Assembly: GCA_030145055.1 (NCBI GenBank)
Contig: JAQYWK010000001.1
Span: 310,001 to 374,000 of the forward strand
Direction: 5' to 3'
From: Desulfovibrio sp.
Lineage (GTDB): Bacteria > Desulfobacterota > Desulfovibrionia > Desulfovibrionales > Desulfovibrionaceae
Length of the DNA: 64,000 nt
The notes below the pieces were generated by a model, which was given only the letters and a program-made list of their open reading frames with translations, had not been told where the DNA came from and made no database searches. How positions within the stretch are numbered: the stretch's first letter is position 1; every line of letters begins with the position of its first letter. Positions 16,298-25,160 of the stretch are shown piece by piece. The position numbers and the translations under genes were made by a program.

Positions 16298-18259
16298 ATG
16301 TGCGGTATCGCCGGACTTATTGATTTTTCCAAAAGCACCAATTCTGAACAGCTATGCCAAATAGCCAAGAACATGGGCTTTGCCCAAAACACAAGAGGGC
16401 CAGACGGTTCAGGCCAATGGGCCGATCCAGAATCAGGCATAGCACTTGATCATCGCCGTCTTGCTATCATCGACCTGACGGAAGAAGGCATTCAGCCCAT
16501 GATCAGCAGATCCGGTAGATTTGTCACGTCCTATAACGGCGAAATATACAATTACCAGGATCTGCGTACTAAACTTGAAAAAGCAACGGAATTTCAAGGC
16601 TGGAGAGGCCATTCCGACACCGAAGTAATGCTTGAGGCTATCGAGCAATGGGGATTTGAAAAAGCCCTGAAATCCTTCAGTGGAATGTTTGCCATTGCCC
16701 TATGGGATCGTGACGAGAAAAAGCTATTTCTTGCACGCGACCGCATGGGTGAAAAACCACTCTACTATTCCACGCAAAACAATACATTCCTATTCGGCTC
16801 TGAACTCAAAGCCCTCATGGCATGCGAAAATTTTGAAAAAAAAGTAGACCGAAACTCGTTATCTTCATACCTGCGCTATCATTACGTTCCTGCGCCCCGC
16901 ACAATTTTTAAAAGTGTCCATTGCCTCATGCCCGGCACATGGCTGTCCGTTTCCCAAGACGGAACCGTCTCAGATCCTGCAGAATACTGGTCACTACTAG
17001 ACTCTGCACGCGAAGCAGAAAGCAAAATTTTCACAGCACCCGACACCGCAATAATCGAAACTCTCGAAGATCTGCTCCTAAAAGTAGTCGAGCGAGAAAT
17101 GATATCAGACGTCCCGCTCGGCGCATTTCTCTCTGGCGGGATTGATTCCTCATTAATAGTCGCGCTGATGCAACAATGTGCATTATCTCCCGTAAAAACG
17201 TTCACAATCGGTTTTGATGATGAAGCGTACAACGAAGCTCACGACGCAAAACTAGTAGCCCAGCATATCGGAACCGAGCATACCGAGCTATACGTTTCAC
17301 CAAAAGATGCACTTGAAATCATCCCTTCGATTTCACAAATATGGGATCAACCTTTCTCTGATGCCTCCCAAATCCCAACGCATCTAGTCTCGCGCATGAC
17401 GCGCGAGCACGTAACAGTTGCTCTTTCAGGCGATGGTGGGGACGAACTTTTCGCAGGCTACAATCGCCATTTCAGAGGTTGTTCATTATGGAAGAAGCTT
17501 GAGCATATCCCAGTTTCATTACGCTCGATCATAGCAAAAGCAATTCTAGAAATATCTCCTACGGATTTGGATGAAATAATTGATGTGTTTAAGCCCATCA
17601 TTCCCAAAAAACTGCACATGAGATTACCTGGTCAGAAGTTACACAAATTGGCAAATGTCATGGACGCTGAGTCAGCATCAGAATATTACACAGCCCTCAC
17701 ATCTAACTGGCTGAATCCTGAAACAATCGTAATGAGCGGCAGAGAAACCGTCAGCCCGTTCCAGAATTACTCTAGACAGCCAAGTACCAAAAACCTGACC
17801 GCGTGGATGCAATTTATGGACGCCGCAACCTATCTGCCGGACGATATCCTTACCAAGGTAGATCGCGCGGCAATGGCTGTAAGCCTCGAAACAAGAGCGC
17901 CTTTCCTTGATCACGAAATAGTAGAATTTTCACAGCGTTTGCCCATGCATCTCAGAATGCAAAATGGACAAGGCAAGCATGCACTCCGCGAAATCTTATA
18001 CAAACACGTACCAAAGAATCTAATTGAGCGGCCCAAAATGGGATTCGGTATACCAATAGGCGACTGGCTTCGCGGACCTCTTCGCGAATGGGCAGAAGAA
18101 TTATTGTCGCCAGAAAGAATCGCAGATGATGGATATTTCAACGGCCGAACTGTACAAAAAGCATGGCGCGAGCACCTAAGCGGAACCAAAGACAATCAAC
18201 ATCGAATCTGGAATATTTTGATGTTCCAATCATGGATGGATCACTGGGATATATCGTAG
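16298..18259 (+). CDS. asnB: Asparagine synthase-like glutamine amidotransferase (copy 1)
   Basis: 653 residues. The N-terminal class II glutaminase begins MCGIAG, so the catalytic cysteine is residue 2 once Met is removed; RRLAIIDL and NGEIYN also mark this domain. The C-terminal synthetase domain has the PP-loop LSGGIDSS (about residue 280) and ALSGDGGDELFAGYNRH. In primary metabolism AsnB makes asparagine; copies inside glycan clusters (WbpS-like) often amidate uronic acids or other sugar carboxyls instead. It is followed 15 bases later by a glycosyltransferase. The window holds a second copy at 33.8-35.7 kb, which favours specialised roles. Confidence 0.85.
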   Translation: MCGIAGLIDFSKSTNSEQLCQIAKNMGFAQNTRGPDGSGQWADPESGIALDHRRLAIIDLTEEGIQPMISRSGRFVTSYNGEIYNYQDLRTKLEKATEFQGWRGHSDTEVMLEAIEQWGFEKALKSFSGMFAIALWDRDEKKLFLARDRMGEKPLYYSTQNNTFLFGSELKALMACENFEKKVDRNSLSSYLRYHYVPAPRTIFKSVHCLMPGTWLSVSQDGTVSDPAEYWSLLDSAREAESKIFTAPDTAIIETLEDLLLKVVEREMISDVPLGAFLSGGIDSSLIVALMQQCALSPVKTFTIGFDDEAYNEAHDAKLVAQHIGTEHTELYVSPKDALEIIPSISQIWDQPFSDASQIPTHLVSRMTREHVTVALSGDGGDELFAGYNRHFRGCSLWKKLEHIPVSLRSIIAKAILEISPTDLDEIIDVFKPIIPKKLHMRLPGQKLHKLANVMDAESASEYYTALTSNWLNPETIVMSGRETVSPFQNYSRQPSTKNLTAWMQFMDAATYLPDDILTKVDRAAMAVSLETRAPFLDHEIVEFSQRLPMHLRMQNGQGKHALREILYKHVPKNLIERPKMGFGIPIGDWLRGPLREWAEELLSPERIADDGYFNGRTVQKAWREHLSGTKDNQHRIWNILMFQSWMDHWDIS

Positions 18260-18274
18260 GGGTGGGTTGAAGAT

Positions 18275-19384
18275 ATGAAAGTTGCTGTTATTGGTGGGTA
18301 TGGACCATCGCTTATAAATTTTCGAGGCTCTATGCTTTGCGCCATGAAGGATGCAGGGCATGAGGTTTATGGCATTGCGCCTGAAGATAGCCCCGATGTT
18401 CCGGCCCGTCTTGCCGCCATGGGTATTAATTATGTTCCCGCACCGATTCGCCGGACTGGAATGAATCCTGTACGCGATCTGGCTACTGTTTATTCTTTAT
18501 TCAAGATTTTACGTAAAATTAAGCCTGATGCAGTGCTTTCATACACCATTAAGCCTGTAATTTATGGTTCTCTCGCGGCCAAGATGGCTGGAGTTCCTTC
18601 TATATTTTCAATGATTACGGGCCTTGGATATGCTTTTGGCGAAACCAGCGGCAAGCGCGCTATATTATTTCAGCTAGTTAAGGCTATGTACCGCTGTGGA
18701 CTCGCAACCAATAACGGCGTAATGTTTCAAAATCCCGATGATCGAAATCTTTTTGTCGAGCTTGGCATAATTGGGCGTAACAAAAGAACTGTTATTACTA
18801 ACGGTTCAGGGGTTGATCTCGGACACTTTTGCACTATGCCCATCAAGCGCGATGCGCCTGTCTTTTTATGCATTTCGAGACTACTAAAGGAAAAAGGTGT
18901 GCGCGAATTTGCTCAGGCTTCAATAGTTTTGAAGAAAAAATACCCCGAAGCACAGTTCAGACTTGTAGGGCCACACGATCCAGGACCAGATTCCATTAGT
19001 GAAAAGGTTATTGCAGAATGGAAAGCCGCCGGAGTAGATTGCGTAGGCCCTGTAGATGATGTGCGTGATGAACTTGAAAACTGCTCAGTATATGTACTAC
19101 CATCATACAGAGAGGGAACTCCCCGCTCGGTGCTTGAAGCAATGTCCACCGGTAGAGCAATAGTCACAACAGATGCTCCAGGTTGCCGAGAAACTGTCAT
19201 TGACGGTGAAAATGGTTTCATGGTTCCGGTTAAGGATGTTCCAGCCCTAAAAAGAGCCATGGAAAAATTCATAACTTCGCCAGAACTGATAACCACAATG
19301 GGTGGCAAGAGCTGCGACCTAGCCGCACATAAATATGATGTGAATAAGGTCAATACGACCATAATGAATGCAATGGGACTTTAA
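18275..19384 (+). CDS. Glycosyltransferase family 4, PglA-like
   Basis: 369 residues with the GT-B fold. The N-terminal half begins MKVAVIGGYGPSLINFRG, followed by TIKPVIYGSLAAKMAGVP and ITGLGYAFG, which recall the PglA/WbpH/CapM-type transferases acting on an undecaprenyl-diphosphate-linked first sugar. The C-terminal half has the donor-binding EGTPRSVLEAMSTGRAIVTTD pattern. It precedes the phosphoglycosyltransferase pglC by 4 bases, so it likely adds the second sugar after PglC loads the bacillosamine. The donor (GalNAc in Campylobacter PglA) is not proven here. Confidence 0.82.
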   Translation: MKVAVIGGYGPSLINFRGSMLCAMKDAGHEVYGIAPEDSPDVPARLAAMGINYVPAPIRRTGMNPVRDLATVYSLFKILRKIKPDAVLSYTIKPVIYGSLAAKMAGVPSIFSMITGLGYAFGETSGKRAILFQLVKAMYRCGLATNNGVMFQNPDDRNLFVELGIIGRNKRTVITNGSGVDLGHFCTMPIKRDAPVFLCISRLLKEKGVREFAQASIVLKKKYPEAQFRLVGPHDPGPDSISEKVIAEWKAAGVDCVGPVDDVRDELENCSVYVLPSYREGTPRSVLEAMSTGRAIVTTDAPGCRETVIDGENGFMVPVKDVPALKRAMEKFITSPELITTMGGKSCDLAAHKYDVNKVNTTIMNAMGL

Positions 19385-19387
19385 TAT

Positions 19388-19987
19388 ATGACACTTAAGA
19401 GAGCCTTTGATCTAGCTGTAGCAATACCCGCCCTCATAATATTTTCCCCGATTTTAGTGATTGTCGCTATCGCTATTCACCGTAAAATGGGTGGCGGTAT
19501 TTTCTTTTTGCAGAGAAGGCCGGGGTTACACGGCAAACCGTTCAATATCCTAAAGTTCAAGACCATGTCCGACGCCAAAGACATAGACGGAAATCTGCTA
19601 CCAGACTCCGAAAGGCTGACCAAACTAGGCAGTTTCCTACGTTCATCATCACTCGATGAACTACCTGAATTGGTAAACGTAATTTTCGGCGACATGTCAC
19701 TAGTAGGACCGCGCCCCTTACTTATGCAATACATCGAGCGCTACACTCCCGAGCAAGCACGCAGACATAACATCCCGCCCGGCATAACAGGCTGGGCGCA
19801 AGTTAACGGGCGCAACGCTATCTCATGGGCTGATAAATTCAAATTAGATGTTTGGTACGTAGACAACCACAACATTTCTTTAGACATCAAAATCCTTTTC
19901 ATGACCGTCGCACGAGTTTTCAAGCGAGAAGGAATAAGCCAAGCCGGACACGCTACAGCTCAAGAATTCATGGGAAATAAAGATTAG
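19388..19987 (+). CDS. pglC: Undecaprenyl-phosphate bacillosamine 1-phosphate transferase, PglC-like
   Basis: 199 residues, the minimal size of a monotopic phosphoglycosyltransferase. It has an N-terminal re-entrant hydrophobic helix (about residues 10-30), then RRPGLHGKPFNILKFKTM, SLDELPELVNV with the catalytic Asp-Glu pair, and DMSLVGPRPLL. It transfers a sugar 1-phosphate from a UDP-sugar to undecaprenyl phosphate and so starts a lipid-linked glycan at the inner membrane. With pglD, pglE and pglF following, the natural donor is expected to be UDP-di-N-acetylbacillosamine. WcaJ- or WbaP-type enzymes would be longer. Confidence 0.88.
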   Translation: MTLKRAFDLAVAIPALIIFSPILVIVAIAIHRKMGGGIFFLQRRPGLHGKPFNILKFKTMSDAKDIDGNLLPDSERLTKLGSFLRSSSLDELPELVNVIFGDMSLVGPRPLLMQYIERYTPEQARRHNIPPGITGWAQVNGRNAISWADKFKLDVWYVDNHNISLDIKILFMTVARVFKREGISQAGHATAQEFMGNKD

Positions 19988-19991
19988 TAAT

Positions 19992-20621
19992 ATGAAAAAA
20001 ATAATTATCATAGGTGCAGGTGGGCACGGCCAAGTTGTTGCGGATGCTCTTTTGCTTATGGAAGGAGCCGAGCCTGTTGCATTTCTGGATGAAAACCCTG
20101 CGGTTATAGATAAAAAAGTTCTTGGTATCCCGGTTCCGGGCGGCAACTCTTCTTTAAGCGATATAGAACATGACGGCGTTGTCATTGCGCTTGGTAGCAA
20201 CAGTCTTCGTAAGCGAATTTTTACAGAACTTACCGAGGCGGGTGAAACTTTGTTTACAGTTATTCATCCTTCGGCTGTTATTTCCCCTTCGGTGAAAATT
20301 GGCGCGGGCTGTATGATATTAGCGGGCGCGGTTATTAATACTGGTGCTGAAATTAAAGATAATACGATCATCAATACGAATAGTACGATTGAGCATCACA
20401 ATGTGATCGGCCCACATTCGCATATTGGACCGGGCTCTACTCTAGGCGGCGAAGTGACTGTTGGAGAGGAATCAATGGTGGGTATTGGCGCGACTGTTCT
20501 TCCGCGTGTAAAAATAGGTAATAATGCAATGCTTGGTGCAGGCTCAACTGCCAACCGTAGAATAGCAGATGGCGTTACTGCAGCTGGAATGCCAGCAAAA
20601 AAACTTAAAATACAGCGGTAA
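19992..20621 (+). CDS. pglD: UDP-N-acetylbacillosamine N-acetyltransferase, PglD-like
   Basis: 209 residues. An N-terminal Rossmann-like UDP-sugar domain (IIIGAGGHGQVVADAL) is joined to a left-handed beta-helix of hexapeptide repeats (from about residue 95), with the acetyl-CoA site near the C-terminus (GAGSTANRRIADGVTAAG). This is the PglD/NeuD layout. The enzyme acetylates the 4-amino group of UDP-4-amino-sugar to give UDP-di-N-acetylbacillosamine. The histidine in HHNVIG-PHSHIG fits the catalytic base position of the family. Position between pglC and pglE supports the call. Confidence 0.87.
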   Translation: MKKIIIIGAGGHGQVVADALLLMEGAEPVAFLDENPAVIDKKVLGIPVPGGNSSLSDIEHDGVVIALGSNSLRKRIFTELTEAGETLFTVIHPSAVISPSVKIGAGCMILAGAVINTGAEIKDNTIINTNSTIEHHNVIGPHSHIGPGSTLGGEVTVGEESMVGIGATVLPRVKIGNNAMLGAGSTANRRIADGVTAAGMPAKKLKIQR

Positions 20622-20679
20622 CATCGATATTTAGACAATCATTTCAGACACTTTAAACAGACGCACCTCACACTATACT

Positions 20680-20719
20680 AAACCACTGAAATATAATATC
20701 AGACCCTTTGGTGGTTTTT
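20680..20719 (+). promoter_or_regulatory. Hairpin and candidate -10 in the pglD-pglE gap
   Basis: In the 120-base gap, AAACCAC (20680-20686) can pair with GTGGTTT (20711-20717), and the stem ends in TTTTTA, like a weak terminator. The loop contains TATAAT (20692-20697), a perfect -10 hexamer, though no good -35 is seen at the right distance. The gap may be a point of partial termination and re-initiation within the operon. Confidence 0.3.
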
Positions 20720-20747
20720 AATTTAATACTAAAAAGGAAGCTTGAAA

Positions 20748-21890
20748 TTGTCCGCAAGCAGTAAGAATCGCATATATCTTTCCCCGCCGCACATGGGCGG
20801 AACCGAGCAGAATTTCGTCAAACAAGCCTTTGACAGTAACTTTATTGCGCCCCTTGGGCCGCAAGTTAATGGATTTGAGGAAGAGTTCTCTAAACTGTCA
20901 GGCCTTGCACACTGCGCGGCCCTTTCAAGCGGAACTGCGGCCATTCATCTTGCACTCAGAATTCTGGACGTTCAACCGGATGATGTGGTTATTGCTTCTT
21001 CGCTGACTTTTATAGGTAGCGTTACCTCTGTTAAATTCCTTGGGGCTGAACCATGCTTCATTGATGCTGACTATAAATCATGGAACATGGACCCTGATCT
21101 GCTCGCAGAAGCTGTTAATTATTATATCTCCATTGGCAAAAAGCCTAAAGCGGTGATTCCCACCGATCTGTATGGTCAGTGCGCTGATTATGATCGCATT
21201 TTAGAAATTTTGGAACCGCACGATATCCCTTTAATTGTTGATGCCGCGGAATCAGTGGGCGCGACTTATAAGGGCGAACATGCCGGAAAACGTGCGCTTA
21301 TGGCGGCTTATTCCTTTAACGGCAACAAGATAATCACCACATCCGGCGGCGGCTTACTCGCCTCTGATAATAAAGAATATATCGACCGCGCCCGCTGGTT
21401 ATCTCAGCAGGCAAAAGAACCATTACCGTATTATGAACACATTGAACTAGGGTATAATTACCGCATGAGTAACGTTTTGGCGGCGATTGGCCGCGGACAG
21501 CTCGAGGTCATTCAAGACAGGGTTACTCGCAAACGCGAAATTTTTGATTACTATAAGAATGAACTTGAAGGATGTGCCGGAATTTCATTCATGCCGGAAG
21601 CGGAGTATGGAAAATGCAACCGCTGGCTTACTGTAATTTTAGTAGATGAAGATCTATTTGGTGCTAATCCTGAACAAATAAGACTAGCCCTTGAAGATGA
21701 AAATATAGAATCACGTCCTGTATGGAAACCTATGCATATGCAGCCTCTCTTTGAAGACTGTAAAACTTTCGGTGGCAAAGTCGGCGAAGATCTATTTAAG
21801 CGTGGGCTGTGTTTGCCTTGCGGAACAGCCATGACGCAAGTTGACCTCGATAGAACAGTTGAAGCCATTAAAAAGTGCGGTAAATTATAG
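20748..21890 (+). CDS. pglE: UDP-4-amino-sugar transaminase, PglE-like
   Basis: DegT/DnrJ/EryC1-family PLP aminotransferase. The TTG at 20748 is preferred: AAGGA lies nine bases before it, while an in-frame TTG at 20742 is too close to that site. It gives 380 residues beginning MSASSKNRIYLSPPHMGG, the usual opening of PglE-type enzymes. Key segments are LSSGTAAIHLALR, VDAAESVGATYKG and SFNGNKIITTSGGG with the PLP lysine at about residue 194. It would aminate the 4-keto sugar made by PglF. The stop is directly followed by the pglF ATG. Confidence 0.88.
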   Translation: MSASSKNRIYLSPPHMGGTEQNFVKQAFDSNFIAPLGPQVNGFEEEFSKLSGLAHCAALSSGTAAIHLALRILDVQPDDVVIASSLTFIGSVTSVKFLGAEPCFIDADYKSWNMDPDLLAEAVNYYISIGKKPKAVIPTDLYGQCADYDRILEILEPHDIPLIVDAAESVGATYKGEHAGKRALMAAYSFNGNKIITTSGGGLLASDNKEYIDRARWLSQQAKEPLPYYEHIELGYNYRMSNVLAAIGRGQLEVIQDRVTRKREIFDYYKNELEGCAGISFMPEAEYGKCNRWLTVILVDEDLFGANPEQIRLALEDENIESRPVWKPMHMQPLFEDCKTFGGKVGEDLFKRGLCLPCGTAMTQVDLDRTVEAIKKCGKL

Positions 21891-23762
21891 ATGTTGCATA
21901 ACCTGCGTAATGCCAATTTCTACTTTATGGTCCTTTTGGACATGTTTATTTTCGCCGTTGCGTTTTACGGAGCGTATCTCTTTCGCTTCGACTTTGACCT
22001 TCCTGCGTACGCTACCACACAGTTTTTAGAGATTCTAAAATATTCAGTAGTAATCAAAGTTTCTGTATTTTTCGGACTTGGATTATACAGAGGAATGTGG
22101 CGTTACACAGGACTTCGTGACCTGTGGCATATCCTTGAGGCAACTTTCCTGCAGTCACTTATCCTTGTTACTATCGTTCTATATAAATTTGGCTTCGGCG
22201 GGTTTTCCCGTGGAGTTTTCATCATAGATTGGATGTTGACCGTATTTATGATTAGTGGAGTCAGGGTTCTTATCCGCTCATTTTATTCCTACCGCGAGGG
22301 GAATGGTTCTAATTATCCTCCGGATTCATGCCCCGTAGCCGGTCACAACGCCCTTATCATAGGTGCTGGACGTGCAGGCGAAAAGGTAGTTCGCGAAATA
22401 ATGGGAAGCGGCCATTTAAGATTCGCCCCAGTTGGCTTTATCGACAACGACCCGACCAAACGCGGCAGAACTATCCACGGCATTCCTGTACTTGGATCGC
22501 TTAATGACCTGCCTAATATTATTGAAAATAAATGCATAAATGAAATATTAATTGCGGTGGCGGAAGCTTCCGGTAAACAGATGCGCGAAATAATTGATAG
22601 CTGCAAAGAGACTGGCCTACCATACAAAATACTGCCCGGTATGGATGAGATTATCAATGGTAAGGTCGGCATCAAAGCTCTGCGCGATGTCAGCTATCAG
22701 GACCTTCTTGGCCGCTCACCTGTTCAGCTCGATACAACACGCATTAATCAGTATATTTCCGGCAAAACTGTGCTTGTCACAGGGTGCGGTGGGTCTATTG
22801 GTTCGGAGCTTGTTCGACAGGTTGTGCGCTTTGAACCAGCTAGACTTATTCTGGTTGATGCCAGTGAAGCCAATCTCTATTCCATTCAAATGGAACTGCA
22901 TCACGAAATGAAATTTCATGAATATGTAACAGTGCTCGGCTCTGTTCAGAATTCAAAGCTTCTTGACCGCACGTTTGAAGAACACAAGCCACAGACAGTC
23001 TTTCATGCGGCTGCTTACAAGCATGTCCCTATGGTCGAACGCAACCCGTGGCAGGCTGTGAACAACAACATACTGGGTACCAAAAAGGTAATGACTGCGG
23101 CGGATAAGCACGGCGTAGACCGGTTCGTGATTGTTTCCACAGATAAAGCAGTAAGGCCAACAAACATAATGGGCGCATCCAAACGGGTGACCGAACTGCT
23201 CATGCGCCTTTTCCATAACTCCAAGACTACCTTTATGGCTGTCAGGTTTGGTAATGTTGTTGGATCATCTGGTTCTGTTGTTCCACTTTTCCGCAGGCAG
23301 ATTGAAAAAGGCGGGCCTATCACCGTCACTCATCCAAACGTTACCCGCTACTTCATGTCAATATCCGAAGCGGCTCAGCTCATTTTGCAAGCTGGAGTGA
23401 TGGCTAAGGGCGGAGAAATTTTCATCCTTGAAATGGGAATGCCTGTAAAAATTGCAGATATGGCCCGAGACTTAATCAAACTTTCCGGAAAAGAGCCTGA
23501 CAAAGATATCGAGATCGTATTCACAGGTTTACGTGAAGGCGAAAAGCTATATGAAGAACTTATCACAGAAGGTGAGGACATCGTCCGAACTGAGCATGAA
23601 AAGATTATGGTTCTCAAAGCGGATGAAAAAGATGTTGTAGCCTATGCAACGGAATTAAGATCTTTGCTTCAAAACATGGGAGAAGCGGCAAACAACTTTG
23701 ACGGAGATCAGGTTCGGGCACTGCTTCATGATGCTGTCGCTGAATTTGATGAAGAGGGTTGA
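21891..23762 (+). CDS. pglF: UDP-GlcNAc 4,6-dehydratase, PglF/WbpM family
   Basis: 623 residues, the size of membrane-bound PglF/WbpM/CapD enzymes. Four N-terminal membrane helices (to about residue 135), then a first Rossmann-like domain (ALIIGAGRAGEKVVREI) and the catalytic SDR domain with NAD motif GCGGSIGSELVRQ (about 296 onward), AAYKHVPMVE and STDKAVRPTNIMGASK. In this family the usual catalytic tyrosine is replaced by methionine in the MGASK context, as seen here. It makes the 4-keto-6-deoxy intermediate that PglE and PglD convert to UDP-bacillosamine. It starts immediately after pglE. Confidence 0.9.
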   Translation: MLHNLRNANFYFMVLLDMFIFAVAFYGAYLFRFDFDLPAYATTQFLEILKYSVVIKVSVFFGLGLYRGMWRYTGLRDLWHILEATFLQSLILVTIVLYKFGFGGFSRGVFIIDWMLTVFMISGVRVLIRSFYSYREGNGSNYPPDSCPVAGHNALIIGAGRAGEKVVREIMGSGHLRFAPVGFIDNDPTKRGRTIHGIPVLGSLNDLPNIIENKCINEILIAVAEASGKQMREIIDSCKETGLPYKILPGMDEIINGKVGIKALRDVSYQDLLGRSPVQLDTTRINQYISGKTVLVTGCGGSIGSELVRQVVRFEPARLILVDASEANLYSIQMELHHEMKFHEYVTVLGSVQNSKLLDRTFEEHKPQTVFHAAAYKHVPMVERNPWQAVNNNILGTKKVMTAADKHGVDRFVIVSTDKAVRPTNIMGASKRVTELLMRLFHNSKTTFMAVRFGNVVGSSGSVVPLFRRQIEKGGPITVTHPNVTRYFMSISEAAQLILQAGVMAKGGEIFILEMGMPVKIADMARDLIKLSGKEPDKDIEIVFTGLREGEKLYEELITEGEDIVRTEHEKIMVLKADEKDVVAYATELRSLLQNMGEAANNFDGDQVRALLHDAVAEFDEEG

Positions 23763-23773
23763 GGACAAATTAA

Positions 23774-25159
23774 ATGCTATTCAACTCACACGTTTTTATC
23801 CTATTCTTTCTCCCGCTTGTCTTTGCGCTCTATTTCACCCTTCGCGGATTCAAACTTCACCTTGCAGGTAAACTTTTTCTCGTCTGCGCTTCTTTCACCT
23901 TTTACGCATGGTGGAAAACTGAATATCTTTTTCTGCTGAGTGGAACCATTATTTGGAACTTTATCATGGCAGAGGCCATGCATAAGTGGCGAAGTAAGGG
24001 ACTGCTTACTTTAGCCGTATGTGGAAATATATCCGTGCTCGGCTATTTCAAATACAAAAATTTCTTTTTCGATAACATTGCCGGACTAACAGGGGTGCCC
24101 TCTATAACTGAAAAAGTTATTATCCCGTTAGGAGTCAGCTTCTATACCTTCCAGCAAATTTCCTTTTTAGTTGATACTTATCGCGGAAAAGCTGCGCGAT
24201 GTAACTTGCTGGATTACTCTCTTTTTGTTTCATTCTTCCCGCAGCTAGTAGCCGGACCAATCAGTTATCAGCATGAAATAACGCCTCAATTCAATTCTCA
24301 CGAAGCCGGGAAATTGAATTACACAAACATAGGCCAAGGGTTCTTCCTTTTCAGTATGGGACTTTTCAAGAAAATCGTAATTGCCGACTCACTGGCTCCA
24401 TATGTTGAAACTGGTTTCGACAAAGCTCTAGCTCTTCCATTCTGGGATTCATGGGCAACAAGCTTAGCATATACCTGCCAACTATATTTCGATTTTAGCG
24501 GATATACAGACATGGCTCTTGGTCTGGGGCTACTCTTCAACATTAAATTACCGAACAACTTTAACTCACCCTACAAATCTTCAAATATCCAAGATTTCTG
24601 GAGAAGATGGCATATTACCCTAGGACGCTTTGTCCGAGACTATATATATATTCCACTCGGAGGCAGCCGCAAAGGAAGCTATCAAACACTCGCAAATCTT
24701 TTCTCATCATTTTTGCTGATAGGACTATGGCACGGCGCGGGTTGGAACTTCGTTTTATGGGGCGGCCTACACGGCGTCGCAATGGTGATCCATAGAGTTT
24801 GGCAAAACACAGGCGGCAAACTCCCAAATTACGCAGGATGGATTCTAACCTTTCTATACGTTAATGCATGCTGGGTGCTATTTAGAGCCACAACTACCTA
24901 TGACGCCATAAAGATATTCAAAGGCATGCTGGGCATGGTCAATATTGGATTTTCAACAGCCCTGACTCTAACAAATGATTTCATACTACTTGGCACATGC
25001 ATCGGACTCATTGGGTTTACAGCCCTTTTCAAAAACTCTGTTGAAGCAGTTCATGACATGAAATTTTCTTTCAAAGAATCAGCGCTGGCATTAATCCTGT
25101 TTATGGTTTCCTTTGTAAAACTATACTCTCATCAAACCTTTCTCTACTTCGATTTCTAA
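23774..25159 (+). CDS. MBOAT-family membrane O-acyltransferase (AlgI-like)
   Basis: 461 residues, polytopic. Family hallmarks are YTFQQISFLVDTYRG, FPQLVAGPI, YFDFSGYTDMALGLGLLF, the NFNSPYKSSNIQDFWRRWHITLG block, YIPLGGSRKG, and LWHGAGWNFVLWGGLHG with the catalytic histidine. AlgI-type MBOATs move an acyl group across the inner membrane for transfer to a polysaccharide by a periplasmic SGNH partner. The next gene, 1 base away, supplies such a partner. The likely job is O-acetylation (or other acylation) of the glycan made by this operon; the acceptor is not known. Confidence 0.9.
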   Translation: MLFNSHVFILFFLPLVFALYFTLRGFKLHLAGKLFLVCASFTFYAWWKTEYLFLLSGTIIWNFIMAEAMHKWRSKGLLTLAVCGNISVLGYFKYKNFFFDNIAGLTGVPSITEKVIIPLGVSFYTFQQISFLVDTYRGKAARCNLLDYSLFVSFFPQLVAGPISYQHEITPQFNSHEAGKLNYTNIGQGFFLFSMGLFKKIVIADSLAPYVETGFDKALALPFWDSWATSLAYTCQLYFDFSGYTDMALGLGLLFNIKLPNNFNSPYKSSNIQDFWRRWHITLGRFVRDYIYIPLGGSRKGSYQTLANLFSSFLLIGLWHGAGWNFVLWGGLHGVAMVIHRVWQNTGGKLPNYAGWILTFLYVNACWVLFRATTTYDAIKIFKGMLGMVNIGFSTALTLTNDFILLGTCIGLIGFTALFKNSVEAVHDMKFSFKESALALILFMVSFVKLYSHQTFLYFDF

Positions 25160-25160
25160 T